Shown piece by piece: positions 51,889 to 60,111 of a stretch of DNA of 64,000 nucleotides. The notes under the pieces are model-generated. The model searched no databases. It was not told the origin of the DNA and saw only the letters and a list, made by a program, of their open reading frames with translations. The stretch comes from Sinomonas gamaensis. Lineage in GTDB: Bacteria; Actinomycetota; Actinomycetes; Actinomycetales; Micrococcaceae. The first letter of the stretch is position 1, and every line of letters starts with the position of its first letter. The stretch spans positions 362,676-426,675 of the forward strand of contig NZ_SSCL01000003.1 of NCBI RefSeq assembly GCF_005876955.1, read 5' to 3'. Position numbers and translations under genes: made by a program.

Positions 51889-52919
51889 CTGGTCATCTTA
51901 GAGCGCAGGCGCGACGTGACCGGTCGCGTGGCCCAGTGCGCCGCCACGGCGAGCGCAAAAGAGAGCGGCAGCGCGAACCAGCCCACTTCGAGCCAGTCCG
52001 AGCGGTTCAGAACGCCGAACAGGCACAGCACCGGGTAGTGCCAGAGGTAGAGCTCGTAGCTGATGCGCCCCACATAGGCCATGGGCTCCATGGCCAGAAT
52101 GCGGTGGAGGGCGCCCTGAGGTCCGCGCGTGATGGCAACGATCAGCAGGAGCGTGCCCCCGACGGAGATGACCACGTCCAAGGTCGAGAACGGCGCAACC
52201 GAGGAATGCAGCACCCCGAACGCCACCAGCGCGAGGCCCGCGGGACCAAACCAGCGGCCCGGCGTGAACGACGATCCGCGAAGGAACAGCGCGAGCGCGC
52301 AGCCCGCCATGAGGCCGCCTGCCCGCAGGATGAAGGAGACCTCGCCGGTCCTCGCCTCGGCGAGGAAGGCACCCGCGATGAGGACGACGGCGGCCGCGGA
52401 CGCCGCGATGAGAGCCCGCCGACGGGCTCGCCTCAGCAGGAGCAGCAGGACGGGCGGCCAGACGAAGTAGAACCACTCCTCCACGCCCAGGGACCACGTG
52501 TGCTCGTAGGGCGAGAGCGACGTCAGCCCCGATTCCGCCCCGACGGGCATCAGATAGAACAGCGAGAGCCCCGACCCGGTCGTAGCGGTGTTGATCCCCA
52601 TCGTGATGGCGATGGGGACGAAGACCACGGCGAGCATCAGCAGCAGAGGCGGGTACAGGCGGATGGCGCGGCGAAGGTAGAACCTGCGGAAGGATACCCT
52701 CCCTGACGCCTCGTGCTCCTCGAGGAGGAGGCTCGTGATGAGGAAGCCGGAGAGCACGAAGAAGACGTCCACGCCTCCGGCTCCGCCGAAGTGGGCTGGC
52801 ATGACCCCGTGGTAGACGGCGACCAGGGCGATGGCCAGAGCACGGAGCCCGTCGAGGGCCGGAACGTAGCCGAGGCGGGCAGGGCGAATCTGCTGAGGTA
52901 ACGCTTTAGTAACGGTCAT
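51873..52919 (-). CDS. Acyltransferase 3 family membrane protein
   Basis: 348-aa membrane acyltransferase with about ten helices. The catalytic His is in ALVAVYHGVMPAHFGG and the family motif VDVFFVLSGFLITSLLL follows; HTWSLGVEEWFYFVWPPVLL is also typical (OafA/YrhL type). These enzymes O-acylate cell-surface sugars or peptidoglycan. ATG at 52919 is close to the SGNH hydrolase gene. A separate SGNH lipoprotein lies next upstream and may be a functional partner, since some family members are fused to such a domain. Confidence 0.9.
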   Translation of the reverse strand: MTVTKALPQQIRPARLGYVPALDGLRALAIALVAVYHGVMPAHFGGAGGVDVFFVLSGFLITSLLLEEHEASGRVSFRRFYLRRAIRLYPPLLLMLAVVFVPIAITMGINTATTGSGLSLFYLMPVGAESGLTSLSPYEHTWSLGVEEWFYFVWPPVLLLLLRRARRRALIAASAAAVVLIAGAFLAEARTGEVSFILRAGGLMAGCALALFLRGSSFTPGRWFGPAGLALVAFGVLHSSVAPFSTLDVVISVGGTLLLIVAITRGPQGALHRILAMEPMAYVGRISYELYLWHYPVLCLFGVLNRSDWLEVGWFALPLSFALAVAAHWATRPVTSRLRSKMTRWIPA

Positions 52920-52982
52920 CGGTGTGCCAGTGTAGCCGCCTCACGTGAGTGACCTTCCCAGAAAGGGGGCAGCCAAACGGGA

Positions 52983-53624
52983 TCAGCGAATCAGGGCCGC
53001 CTGAAAAGCCTTCCCCAAAGCCTCCGCTCCCGCCTCGGTCGGATGCACGCCATCGATCGACATCCCGGGGGCATAGACAGCGCCCGCCCGCAGGCTCGAC
53101 GGCGCGTCGATCCAGTCCCAGCCCCGCGAGAGGACGAAGGCATGCAGAGTCACGTTGAACGCGGCCGTCGCGGTGGGAGCGCTGTCCCGGGGAGGGATCG
53201 CTGAGACGACAACCCGCGGGGCGCCGATTCCGGCAACGATGCGGTTCAGGTCCGCGGCGGTCTCGGAGAAGGGCAAGCCCTGGGCCAGGTCGTTCGTTCC
53301 CGCAAGAATCACCAGCACGTCTGCCTTCACGGGACGGATGCTCTGCGCCATGCGCAGCGTCGTGGCCCCGCCGGCGGCCCACCCGCCCGCGAACAGGAGC
53401 TTCCGCGATCTGGCGTAGGTCACCCAGGACAGCGTCCCGGTGAACCCGTCACTGAAGGCCGGGCTGTTCCCCACCGTGATCGAATCGCCAACTGCCACAA
53501 AACGGGTGACGGAGAACATCGTGACTGCCGAGGAAGGCGCTCGCGCTTGAGATGCGGTCGCGCACGCTGAGAGGCACAGGACGACCACCAGCGCCAACAA
53601 CAGGCCCGAATTCGTGCGCCGCAC
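52983..53624 (-). CDS. SGNH/GDSL-hydrolase lipoprotein
   Basis: About 213-aa secreted esterase. The N-terminus is a lipoprotein signal: RRTNSG, a hydrophobic stretch LLLALVVVLCLSAC ending in the lipobox cysteine. Catalytic blocks are RFVAVGDSIT (Ser), AGTNDLAQ (Asn) and DGVHPTEAG (Asp, His). GTG at 53624 is chosen because the earlier TTG at 53642 falls in the tRNA terminator hairpin; the site before either is weak. It likely deacylates envelope or extracellular polymers, fitting the acyltransferase gene downstream. Confidence 0.85.
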   Translation of the reverse strand: MRRTNSGLLLALVVVLCLSACATASQARAPSSAVTMFSVTRFVAVGDSITVGNSPAFSDGFTGTLSWVTYARSRKLLFAGGWAAGGATTLRMAQSIRPVKADVLVILAGTNDLAQGLPFSETAADLNRIVAGIGAPRVVVSAIPPRDSAPTATAAFNVTLHAFVLSRGWDWIDAPSSLRAGAVYAPGMSIDGVHPTEAGAEALGKAFQAALIR

Positions 53625-53641
53625 GCTGCGAGGATACGACA

Positions 53642-53667
53642 AAGGCCCCGGAAAAAACCGGGGCCTT
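53642..53667 (-). terminator. tRNA-Met/Thr terminator
   Basis: A perfect 10-bp stem (53642-53651 with 53658-53667) with a six-base A/T loop, followed on the minus strand by TTGTC. It ends the tRNA-Thr/tRNA-Met transcript just before the SGNH gene. Confidence 0.75.
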
Positions 53668-53673
53668 AGGCCG

Positions 53674-53747
53674 TAGCGGTGCCGGGACTCGATCCCGGGA
53701 CCTCACGATTATGAGTCGTGCGCTCTAACCAGCTGAGCTACACCGCC
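53674..53747 (-). tRNA. trnM: tRNA-Met (CAT anticodon, elongator type)
   Basis: A 74-nt cloverleaf. The acceptor GGCGGTG pairs with CACCGCT, leaving a G-T pair at the first position; the anticodon loop ACTCATAATC gives CAT, and the T-arm contains GGGATCGAGTCCC. The D-loop and a regular top of the acceptor stem suggest elongator Met; tRNA-Ile2 with a modified CAT is the alternative. Confidence 0.93.
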
Positions 53748-53751
53748 AGAG

Positions 53752-53823
53752 AGCCCCCCACGGGAATCGATCCCGTGACCTCCATCTTACCAAGATGGCG
53801 CTCTACCACTGAGCTAGGGGGGC
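53752..53823 (-). tRNA. trnT: tRNA-Thr (GGT anticodon)
   Basis: A 72-nt cloverleaf. Acceptor GCCCCCC pairs with GGGGGGC, the D-arm is CTCAGTGGTAGAG, the anticodon loop CTTGGTAAG gives GGT, and the T-arm is ACGGGATCGATTCCCGT. It is 4 bp upstream of tRNA-Met in the same transcript. Confidence 0.95.
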
Positions 53824-53834
53824 AACAGACAGAT

Positions 53835-53864
53835 ACTTTACCGGACCCGGAACCCTTCGGCCAA
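53835..53864 (-). promoter_or_regulatory. Candidate promoter of the tRNA pair
   Basis: TTGGCC (53859-53864) and TAAAGT (53835-53840) are 18 bp apart on the minus strand, with the -10 12 bp before tRNA-Thr. Good position but imperfect -35. Confidence 0.4.
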
Positions 53865-53874
53865 ATCGAAGAAA

Positions 53875-53913
53875 GGGTCCGGCTGCACCCCCCAGCAGGC
53901 TGCAGCCGGACCC
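53875..53913 (-). terminator. Terminator of the DEAD-box helicase gene
   Basis: A perfect 13-bp stem (53875-53887 with 53901-53913) with a 13-nt loop, followed on the minus strand by TTTCTTCGATTTG. It lies about 92 bp past the helicase stop. Confidence 0.8.
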
Positions 53914-54004
53914 ATGCCCACCCCAAATCCATAGTCACACGACACGACGAAGATGTCACTAGCGTGTGACAAATTTGTCAATCTCGTCGGAGGGGCGGAC
54001 CGAA

Positions 54005-55954
54005 TCAGCCCCGGCTGCCGCCGAATCGACGCGCCCCGCCATCGGACGCAGTCCGACGCGAGCCGCCGAAGCCTCCCCGCGAACCGCGGTCGCCCCAGTC
54101 GCCGCGACGCTCGCGACCGCCGCCGAAGCCGCCACGGCCACCCCAGTCGCCGTCGCGAGGACCGCGGTCACGATCGCGTCCACCACGGGGCCCGCCCCGG
54201 AAGCCGCGGTCATCGCCGTCGCGGGCGGGCCGGCCGCCCTTGTCGAGCTCAAGCCGGATGAGCTCGCCGCCAATCCGCGTCTTCGACAGTGCCTTCCACT
54301 GCTCGCTCGAGAGCTCCGAGGGGAGCTCCACGAGGGAGAAGTCCGAACGGATGTCGATCCCGCCGATCTCGCTCGAGTTGAAGCCGCCCTCATTGGCGAG
54401 TGCACCGACGATTGAGCCGGGCTGCACCCGCTGGCGGCGGCCAACGGCGATGCGGTAGGTCGCGCTTCCCTCGGACGGGCCACGCGAGCCGCGGCCGCCC
54501 TGGCCGCGGTCGCCACGGCCTTCACGGCCGCCGTCGCGCCCGCCGCGCTTTGCGAAGTCGGGAACCGGGAGCTCCTCGACGAGGAACGGAGCGTCGCCCT
54601 GGACCATGACCGCGAGCGCGGCCGCGATCTCGGCGGCGGGCACGTTGTGCTCCGCCTCGTAGGACGCGATGAGATCGCGGAACAGCGAGACGTCCTCCGA
54701 CTCGAGCGTCTCCGTGATCTGGTCCGCGAACTTGCTCATGCGCAGCGAGTTGACCGTCTCCGCCGTCGGCAGGGACATCTGCTCGACAGCCTGATGGGTC
54801 GCCTTCTCGATCGCGCGCAGGAGGTACTTCTCCCGCGGCGTCATGAAGAGGATGGCGTCACCCTTGCGCCCGGCGCGGCCCGTGCGGCCGATCCGGTGGA
54901 CGTAGCTCTCCGTGTCGTGCGGGATGTCGTAGTTCACGACGTGGCTGATGCGCTCCACGTCGAGGCCACGCGCCGCGACGTCGGTGGCGACAAGGATGTC
55001 GATCTTGCCTTCGCGCAGCGCCTCAACAGTGCGCTCGCGCTGGGCCTGCGCGATGTCGCCGTTGATCGCCGCCGCCTGGAAGCCCCGGGCCTTGAGCTTG
55101 TCGGCGAGGTCCTCGGTGGCCATCTTGGTGCGCACGAAGGCGATGACGCCGTCGAAATCCTCGACCTCAAGGATGCGGGTCAGCGCATCGAGCTTGTGGG
55201 AGCCGACCACCTGCACGTACCGCTGGCGGATGTTGGTCCCGGTGGTGGTCTTCGACTTGACCGTGACCTCTTCGGGATCGTTGAGGTACTGCTTCGACAT
55301 GCGGCGGATCTGCGACGGCATGGTGGCCGAGAAGAGCGCCACCTGACGACCCTCCGGGGTCTCCTGGAATATCTTCTCGACGTCGTCCGCGAAGCCCATC
55401 CGCAGCATCTCGTCGGCCTCGTCGAGCACGAGGTACTGGAGGTCCGAGAGGTCGAGCGAGCCCTTCTCGAGGTGGTCGATCACGCGGCCGGGGGTGCCGA
55501 CCACGACCTGCGCCCCACGGCGAAGGCCCGCAAGCTGCGGACCGTAGGCGGAACCGCCGTAGACCGGGAGGACCGTGAAGTCCTCGAGGTGCTTCGCGTA
55601 CGAGGTGAAGGCCTCGGCCACCTGAAGCGCGAGCTCACGGGTCGGGGCAAGCACGAGAGCCTGCGTGGAGCGCGAGGGCCCGTTCTGGTCGTGGAGCTCG
55701 GCGAGCCGGGACAGGGCGGGAACAGCGAACGCCGCGGTCTTGCCCGTTCCGGTCTGTGCAAGGCCGACGACGTCGCGGCCCTCGAGCAGGAGCGGGATCG
55801 TGGCCGCCTGGATGGGGGACGGCTTCTCGTAGCCGACCTCGCGGAGCGCCGCGAGCACACGATCGTCGATGCCGAGGTCGGTGAAGAGAACTTCGTTCTC
55901 GTCACGCTGCGGCTGCTCGGCTGCGGGCATAGGTGTTTCAAGGGTTTCAGACAT
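54005..55954 (-). CDS. deaD: DEAD-box ATP-dependent RNA helicase
   Basis: 649-aa helicase of the DeaD/CsdA group, acting in ribosome assembly and mRNA turnover, especially in the cold. Motifs are AQTGTGKT (66-73), LDEADEML (DEAD box), SAT in ALFSATMPS, and HRIGRTGRAGRKGD. A DbpA-like RNA-binding domain (PGSIVGALANEGG) follows, then a long Arg/Gly-rich tail (about 100 residues) that binds RNA. ATG at 55954 has a GGAGGAC site. Its transcript has a long 5' region, common for cold-induced helicases. Confidence 0.94.
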   Translation of the reverse strand: MSETLETPMPAAEQPQRDENEVLFTDLGIDDRVLAALREVGYEKPSPIQAATIPLLLEGRDVVGLAQTGTGKTAAFAVPALSRLAELHDQNGPSRSTQALVLAPTRELALQVAEAFTSYAKHLEDFTVLPVYGGSAYGPQLAGLRRGAQVVVGTPGRVIDHLEKGSLDLSDLQYLVLDEADEMLRMGFADDVEKIFQETPEGRQVALFSATMPSQIRRMSKQYLNDPEEVTVKSKTTTGTNIRQRYVQVVGSHKLDALTRILEVEDFDGVIAFVRTKMATEDLADKLKARGFQAAAINGDIAQAQRERTVEALREGKIDILVATDVAARGLDVERISHVVNYDIPHDTESYVHRIGRTGRAGRKGDAILFMTPREKYLLRAIEKATHQAVEQMSLPTAETVNSLRMSKFADQITETLESEDVSLFRDLIASYEAEHNVPAAEIAAALAVMVQGDAPFLVEELPVPDFAKRGGRDGGREGRGDRGQGGRGSRGPSEGSATYRIAVGRRQRVQPGSIVGALANEGGFNSSEIGGIDIRSDFSLVELPSELSSEQWKALSKTRIGGELIRLELDKGGRPARDGDDRGFRGGPRGGRDRDRGPRDGDWGGRGGFGGGRERRGDWGDRGSRGGFGGSRRTASDGGARRFGGSRG

Positions 55955-56260
55955 AGAGAAGTCCTCCAGTCGGGGAGCCTCAGTGGCTCGTCGGTCAGGT
56001 ACCGAAGCCCGGCGCTGTCTCAATCCCTGGCAGGACTTCTCGCTGTCTTCGGCGCCACACGCGCACCGTCAGCGTTTACTTCAGCCGGCTCCCCTATGAA
56101 ACTGCCCGCCCCGCGGGCCCCAACACGCACTACTCCTGCCTCAAGAATTGGGCAGGAAGAGGGAATCCGGCGCAGTGGGGGATACATCTATACTACAGGA
56201 CGCACGACGGCGACCTGCCGCCGTCGTCGGTCATCGCCCCGTGAGCTTGGGCACAGGAAG
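55955..56260 (-). other. Long upstream region of the helicase gene
   Basis: A 306-bp stretch with no gene I can support. It holds the terminator of the MOSC gene (56203-56228), an AT-rich TAGTATAGAT block near 56185-56197 that could be the helicase -10 region, and about 230 bp that would then be a 5' UTR. No known riboswitch was recognised. Confidence 0.4.
56204..56228 (-). terminator. Terminator after the MOSC gene
   Basis: An 8-9 bp GC stem (56204-56212 with 56219-56227) with a short loop stands 33 bp after the MOSC stop. It separates the MOSC and helicase transcripts. Confidence 0.55.
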
Positions 56261-56908
56261 CTATTCGCCGGCGAGCGTCCGCTCGATATAGGGGCGGATC
56301 TCCGCCGCGAGCCGGATGGAGCCCTCGGCCTCGGCGTCAAGCAGGGCCTCGGCCCGCTCGCGCGTGGGGTCGGCCAGCCACTCCCCCACGCGGACGCCAT
56401 GGTCGGGGACGTGCTCCACGCTGAACGGCTCGCCGGCCTCGAGGTCGCCTGGGGTGATGACGCGCAGGTAGGCGCCTGAGAGTCCCGAATCCCGGAAGCG
56501 CCTGACCCAGCCGTCCTCGCCGACGCGGCGGGCAAACGTCGCGCACGGCACGCGGGGCATGGTCACTTCGAGCACGGTCCCTCCCGGGAAGCGCCACCGC
56601 TCCCCGATCACGGCCTTGCTCGCGGTGTAGCCAGCCACTCGCAGATTCTCGCCGAAGTACCCCGGCGGGATCTCGCGGCCGAGCACCCCGGCCCAGAGCC
56701 CGGCGTCGTCCTCCGAGTAGGCATACACCGCCTTGTTCTCGCCGCCGTGGTTCGCACGGTCAGCCTGCACGTCGCCGTGGAGTCCCAACCTCCGCACCCG
56801 CACCGGCCCCTCGACCGGCCGCTTGTCGATCGCGGTGACGCCAACGGCGCCGGTGTCCGGAAGGAGCTGCTGGACGCGGCAGACGGCGAGAATGCTGGGG
56901 GTCTTCAT
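56261..56908 (-). CDS. MOSC-domain protein (YiiM-like)
   Basis: 215-aa MOSC protein. Segments are GLHGDVQADRANHGGENKAVYAYS, YFGENLRV, and the conserved cysteine region MPRVPCATFARR; a C-terminal three-helix part follows. YiiM-type proteins reduce N-hydroxylated compounds using a molybdenum cofactor. Whether the cofactor is bound here cannot be seen. ATG at 56908 is 37 bp after the kdpE-like stop on the same strand. Confidence 0.88.
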   Translation of the reverse strand: MKTPSILAVCRVQQLLPDTGAVGVTAIDKRPVEGPVRVRRLGLHGDVQADRANHGGENKAVYAYSEDDAGLWAGVLGREIPPGYFGENLRVAGYTASKAVIGERWRFPGGTVLEVTMPRVPCATFARRVGEDGWVRRFRDSGLSGAYLRVITPGDLEAGEPFSVEHVPDHGVRVGEWLADPTRERAEALLDAEAEGSIRLAAEIRPYIERTLAGE

Positions 56909-56945
56909 GGCCCACAGCGTAGCCGAGGACTCCCATAGTGCGGGC

Positions 56946-57620
56946 TCACGGATCGAACCGGTAGCCGATGCCGGCCTCGGTCCTCAGATGCCGGGGATTC
57001 GACGGATCCCGTTCCAGCTTGCGCCTCAGCTGGGCCATGTAGACCCGCAGGTACTGCGCTTCCTTCGCGTAAGCCGGCCCCCAGACCTGGGTCAGAAGCT
57101 CGCGCTGCGTCACGAGCGTTCCGGGCTGGCGCACCAGTAGGGCCAGAATGCTCCACTCGGTGGGGGTGAGGCGGACGTTCTTGCCGTCGCGAACCACTCT
57201 GCGCGCGGCCAGGTCCACGCTGAACTCGGCGGTCTGGACGCGGGGCGGCTCGGGCCGGACCGTCCCCCGCCGCGCCGCGGCACGGAGCCGGGCCAGGAGC
57301 TCCTCGAGCCCGAACGGCTTGGTGACGTAGTCGTCGGCTCCTGCGTCGAGAGCCTCGACCTTGTCCTCCGCCGCGTGCCGCGCCGAGAGCACGATGATCG
57401 GGACGGTGGTCCATTCGCGCAGCCGTCGGATCACGGCCACGCCGTCCATGCCGGGGAGCCCGAGGTCCAGGACCACGATGTCCGGCGGAGTCGCCGCCGC
57501 AGACTCGAGCGCGCCCTCGCCGGAAGACACGGTGACGGCCTCGTAGCCGTGGACGCGCAGGTTGATCTGAAGAGCCCGCGCGATCTGGGCCTCGTCCTCG
57601 ACCACGAGCACGCGGGTCAT
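56946..57620 (-). CDS. kdpE: OmpR-type response regulator (KdpE-like)
   Basis: 224-aa regulator. Receiver domain: EDE at 8-10, phosphoacceptor in VVLDLGLPGMDG, lysine in YVTKPFGLEELLARL. The winged helix contains LTPTEWSILALLVRQPGTLV, WGPAYAKEAQYLRVYMAQLR and AGIGYRFDP, which together are typical of KdpE. ATG at 57620 overlaps the sensor kinase stop by 4 nt. The kdpFABC potassium pump genes it usually controls are not in this window. Confidence 0.92.
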   Translation of the reverse strand: MTRVLVVEDEAQIARALQINLRVHGYEAVTVSSGEGALESAAATPPDIVVLDLGLPGMDGVAVIRRLREWTTVPIIVLSARHAAEDKVEALDAGADDYVTKPFGLEELLARLRAAARRGTVRPEPPRVQTAEFSVDLAARRVVRDGKNVRLTPTEWSILALLVRQPGTLVTQRELLTQVWGPAYAKEAQYLRVYMAQLRRKLERDPSNPRHLRTEAGIGYRFDP

Positions 57621-59098
57621 GCCGCCCCACCGTCCGCCGCGAGAGGCAGGATCACGCGCATCGTCAGGCCACCGCCAGGAGTCTCCTCGGCCACGATCTG
57701 TCCACCCATCGCCTCGGCGAAACCCTTCGCCACTGCCAACCCGAGGCCGATTCCCCCGCCATGGCCCCCCGCGTCGCCCGGGTGCTGGAACGGGCGGAAG
57801 GCCTCGGCGATCCGCTCGGCGGGAATCCCGCCTCCATGGTCGACGACGCGCAGCTCGCTGGTTTGATGCCCGTCGGTCCCCGCACTCTGGCGCACGTCGA
57901 TTTCGACGGTCGATTGCGGTGCGTGCTTGAGCGCGTTCTCCACGAGGTTCGCGACCACCCGCTCGAGCAGCACGGGATCGGCCTCGACTGCCGGAGCTGC
58001 CTCCGGCACACGGACCTCGACCCGAGCACCGGCCGGCCACGGGGGCAACGCTTCGCCCCAGTGCACGGCGCGCAGGAGGGGCGTGACGCTGTCGGCCGAA
58101 ATGCGCGACATGTCCAGCAGGTTCCCCACCAGAACGGAGAGGCGGTCCGTGTAGTCCTCGATCGTGGCGAGGAGCTCAGCCTGCTCCTCCGGAACGAAGT
58201 CCACGCCCGGCTGGCGGAGGCTGCTCACGCTCAGTTTGATGCCGGAGAGCGGGGTGCGCAGGTCGTGGGAGACCGCCCTGAGGATCGACGTGCGAATCGA
58301 GTTGCCCTCCTCGAGGCGGCGGTTGTCCTCGCGGCTCGACGCGAGCTGGCGCCCCTGGCGGATGGCCACGAGATAGGCGCCGAAGGCCTCCATCATGCGC
58401 CGCTCCGCTGGCTCAAGGGCCCGGCCTCCGGCGAGGAGGGTGTAGTGCTCATCGGCGACCACGACGTCGTCGGCCGCGGCCGGGGTGACGGGAGGCGCCT
58501 CGCCGGCGCTTGCGGCTACCTCCCACCCCGGACTGACCTCCCGCGGAGTCCCCGGTTCACGCCGGTCCAACAGCGTCACGGCGCGGAGGCCGAGCGCGGC
58601 GCGGACCCGCTCCAGGAACTCCCCTACGCTGCCGCCCGAGCCGAGGATTCCGCGGGCGAGTTCGGCCATGGCCCGGGCGTCCGCCTGCGCGCGGCTCGCC
58701 TGCTCGAAGCGCCGCGTCGCCGCACCGACCGCGAGGCCTACGGCGCACGCCACGGCAAGGAAGATCACGAGTTCGCCCACGACCTGGGGATCCGCAATCA
58801 CGAAAGTCCCCACGGGCTCCACGGAGTAGTAATTCAGAAGCAGAGAGCCGACCACCGCCGCCACCGCTGCCGGCCAGAGCCCGCCGACCACCGCGACGAC
58901 GACGGCGGCGGCGAGCTGGAGCAGCATCGTCATGGAGAAGTTGTGGTACCCGGTCAGGACCACGGCCGCCTCCACAGCGGCGGGCAACAGCAGCGCGAGG
59001 GCGAGCCCGAGGAATGTCCGACGGCGGTCCAGCACACCCAGCTCGGACAGCCCGAGCCGGTGCTCGCGGGCCGGGAGGAGGGGGGCGCGCTGGGCCAT
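57617..59098 (-). CDS. KdpD-like sensor histidine kinase lacking the N-terminal sensor domain
   Basis: 493-aa kinase. Four N-terminal helices (residues about 28-125, DUF4118 type) are followed by a GAF-like region, the phosphoacceptor motif ILRAVSHDLRTPLSGIKLSV, and an HATPase domain (NLVENALKHAPQ, DHGGGIP, GGIGLGLAVAKG). Full KdpD has an extra N-terminal ATP-binding/Usp part of about 370 residues, absent here. ATG at 59098. Paired with the kdpE-like gene by a 4-nt overlap. The cytochrome b gene on its other side, 45 bp away, is transcribed in the same direction. Confidence 0.9.
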   Translation of the reverse strand: MAQRAPLLPAREHRLGLSELGVLDRRRTFLGLALALLLPAAVEAAVVLTGYHNFSMTMLLQLAAAVVVAVVGGLWPAAVAAVVGSLLLNYYSVEPVGTFVIADPQVVGELVIFLAVACAVGLAVGAATRRFEQASRAQADARAMAELARGILGSGGSVGEFLERVRAALGLRAVTLLDRREPGTPREVSPGWEVAASAGEAPPVTPAAADDVVVADEHYTLLAGGRALEPAERRMMEAFGAYLVAIRQGRQLASSREDNRRLEEGNSIRTSILRAVSHDLRTPLSGIKLSVSSLRQPGVDFVPEEQAELLATIEDYTDRLSVLVGNLLDMSRISADSVTPLLRAVHWGEALPPWPAGARVEVRVPEAAPAVEADPVLLERVVANLVENALKHAPQSTVEIDVRQSAGTDGHQTSELRVVDHGGGIPAERIAEAFRPFQHPGDAGGHGGGIGLGLAVAKGFAEAMGGQIVAEETPGGGLTMRVILPLAADGGAA

Positions 59099-59143
59099 GG
59101 CACCATGCTGTCACACAGCGCCAGCGCAGACTTGAGCCGTGGC

Positions 59144-60082
59144 TCAGTTGCGCGTCACAGACCCCATGAGAGACGCGACGGGACGCAGGAACAGCGGGCG
59201 GGCGAGGAACCACGCCGCGACGATGACGACCACAGCGGCGGCGAAGAATGCGAACCCGAGCCAGCTTTCGCCGTCGTTCGCGGCGAACATGTGATTGAGG
59301 TTTCGCAGCGCGCCCGTGGTGAGCACCAGGAACACGTGCACGATCACGAACGCCACGAAGTAGATCGCAATCGGGAAGTGCATCCGGCGGGCCGCTTCGA
59401 TCGGGTACGCCTTGTTGAGGCGCGGAGCCTTGGCCGGCCACGCGCCGGACATGCGCAGTCCGGTGAGGATCGCGAGCGGCGCGGCGATGAAGACGGTCAC
59501 AAAGTAGGCCAGCAACTGGAGCGCGTTGTAGTTCACCCAGCCGTCCTCGAGCGGCCAATCCAGCGACGCATACTGGATGGCCACGGAGACCGCGTGCGGG
59601 AACACGTCCCAACTCGTCGGGACGACGCGCTTCCACTGCCCGGTGGAGAACAGCAGGATCACGTAGATGAGCCCGTTGAGCACCCAGAGGACATCGAGCG
59701 AGAGGTGAAACCAGAGGTCGAGGCTGATCTTCTTCGGCTGCCCCTTTGTCTTCACGAGGCCCTTGTTGTTGCGCTTCCAGTAGCCCTGGGGCCGGGTCGT
59801 GTACCTGACCTGCAGGCCAGACCGCACGATCAGCACGATGAAGAACATGTTGAAGAAGTGGGACCAGTTCAGCCACGCGGGCAGTCCCGTCGGCGTGTCA
59901 CCAGGGAGCGTCGCATGGCCGGGGTAGGTCGCGATGAACTGCGAGACGCCCGTGGTGCTGCGCAGCCACTTGGCGAGCAGCACCACGATGGCGAGGACCA
60001 CGATCGCAGCAACCGCGATCACAACGGGCTTGAACCAAGGCGCTTTGGTCCAAGCGGGGGCGGTCGACGGCGACGACGGCAT
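59144..60082 (-). CDS. Cytochrome b/b6-type membrane protein
   Basis: 312-aa protein with about six helices resembling the di-heme cytochrome b subunit of formate/sulfite dehydrogenases and Ni,Fe-hydrogenases. Histidines that could bind heme are in LNWSHFFNMFF, DLWFHLSLDVLW, RRMHFPIAIYF and VIVHVFLVL. No dehydrogenase subunit gene is beside it. ATG at 60082. It lies 29 bp after metB on the same strand. The electron partner may be encoded elsewhere. Confidence 0.82.
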   Translation of the reverse strand: MPSSPSTAPAWTKAPWFKPVVIAVAAIVVLAIVVLLAKWLRSTTGVSQFIATYPGHATLPGDTPTGLPAWLNWSHFFNMFFIVLIVRSGLQVRYTTRPQGYWKRNNKGLVKTKGQPKKISLDLWFHLSLDVLWVLNGLIYVILLFSTGQWKRVVPTSWDVFPHAVSVAIQYASLDWPLEDGWVNYNALQLLAYFVTVFIAAPLAILTGLRMSGAWPAKAPRLNKAYPIEAARRMHFPIAIYFVAFVIVHVFLVLTTGALRNLNHMFAANDGESWLGFAFFAAAVVVIVAAWFLARPLFLRPVASLMGSVTRN

Positions 60083-60111
60083 CGTGGGGGTGGTCCTCTC
60101 GTTCGGGGGGA

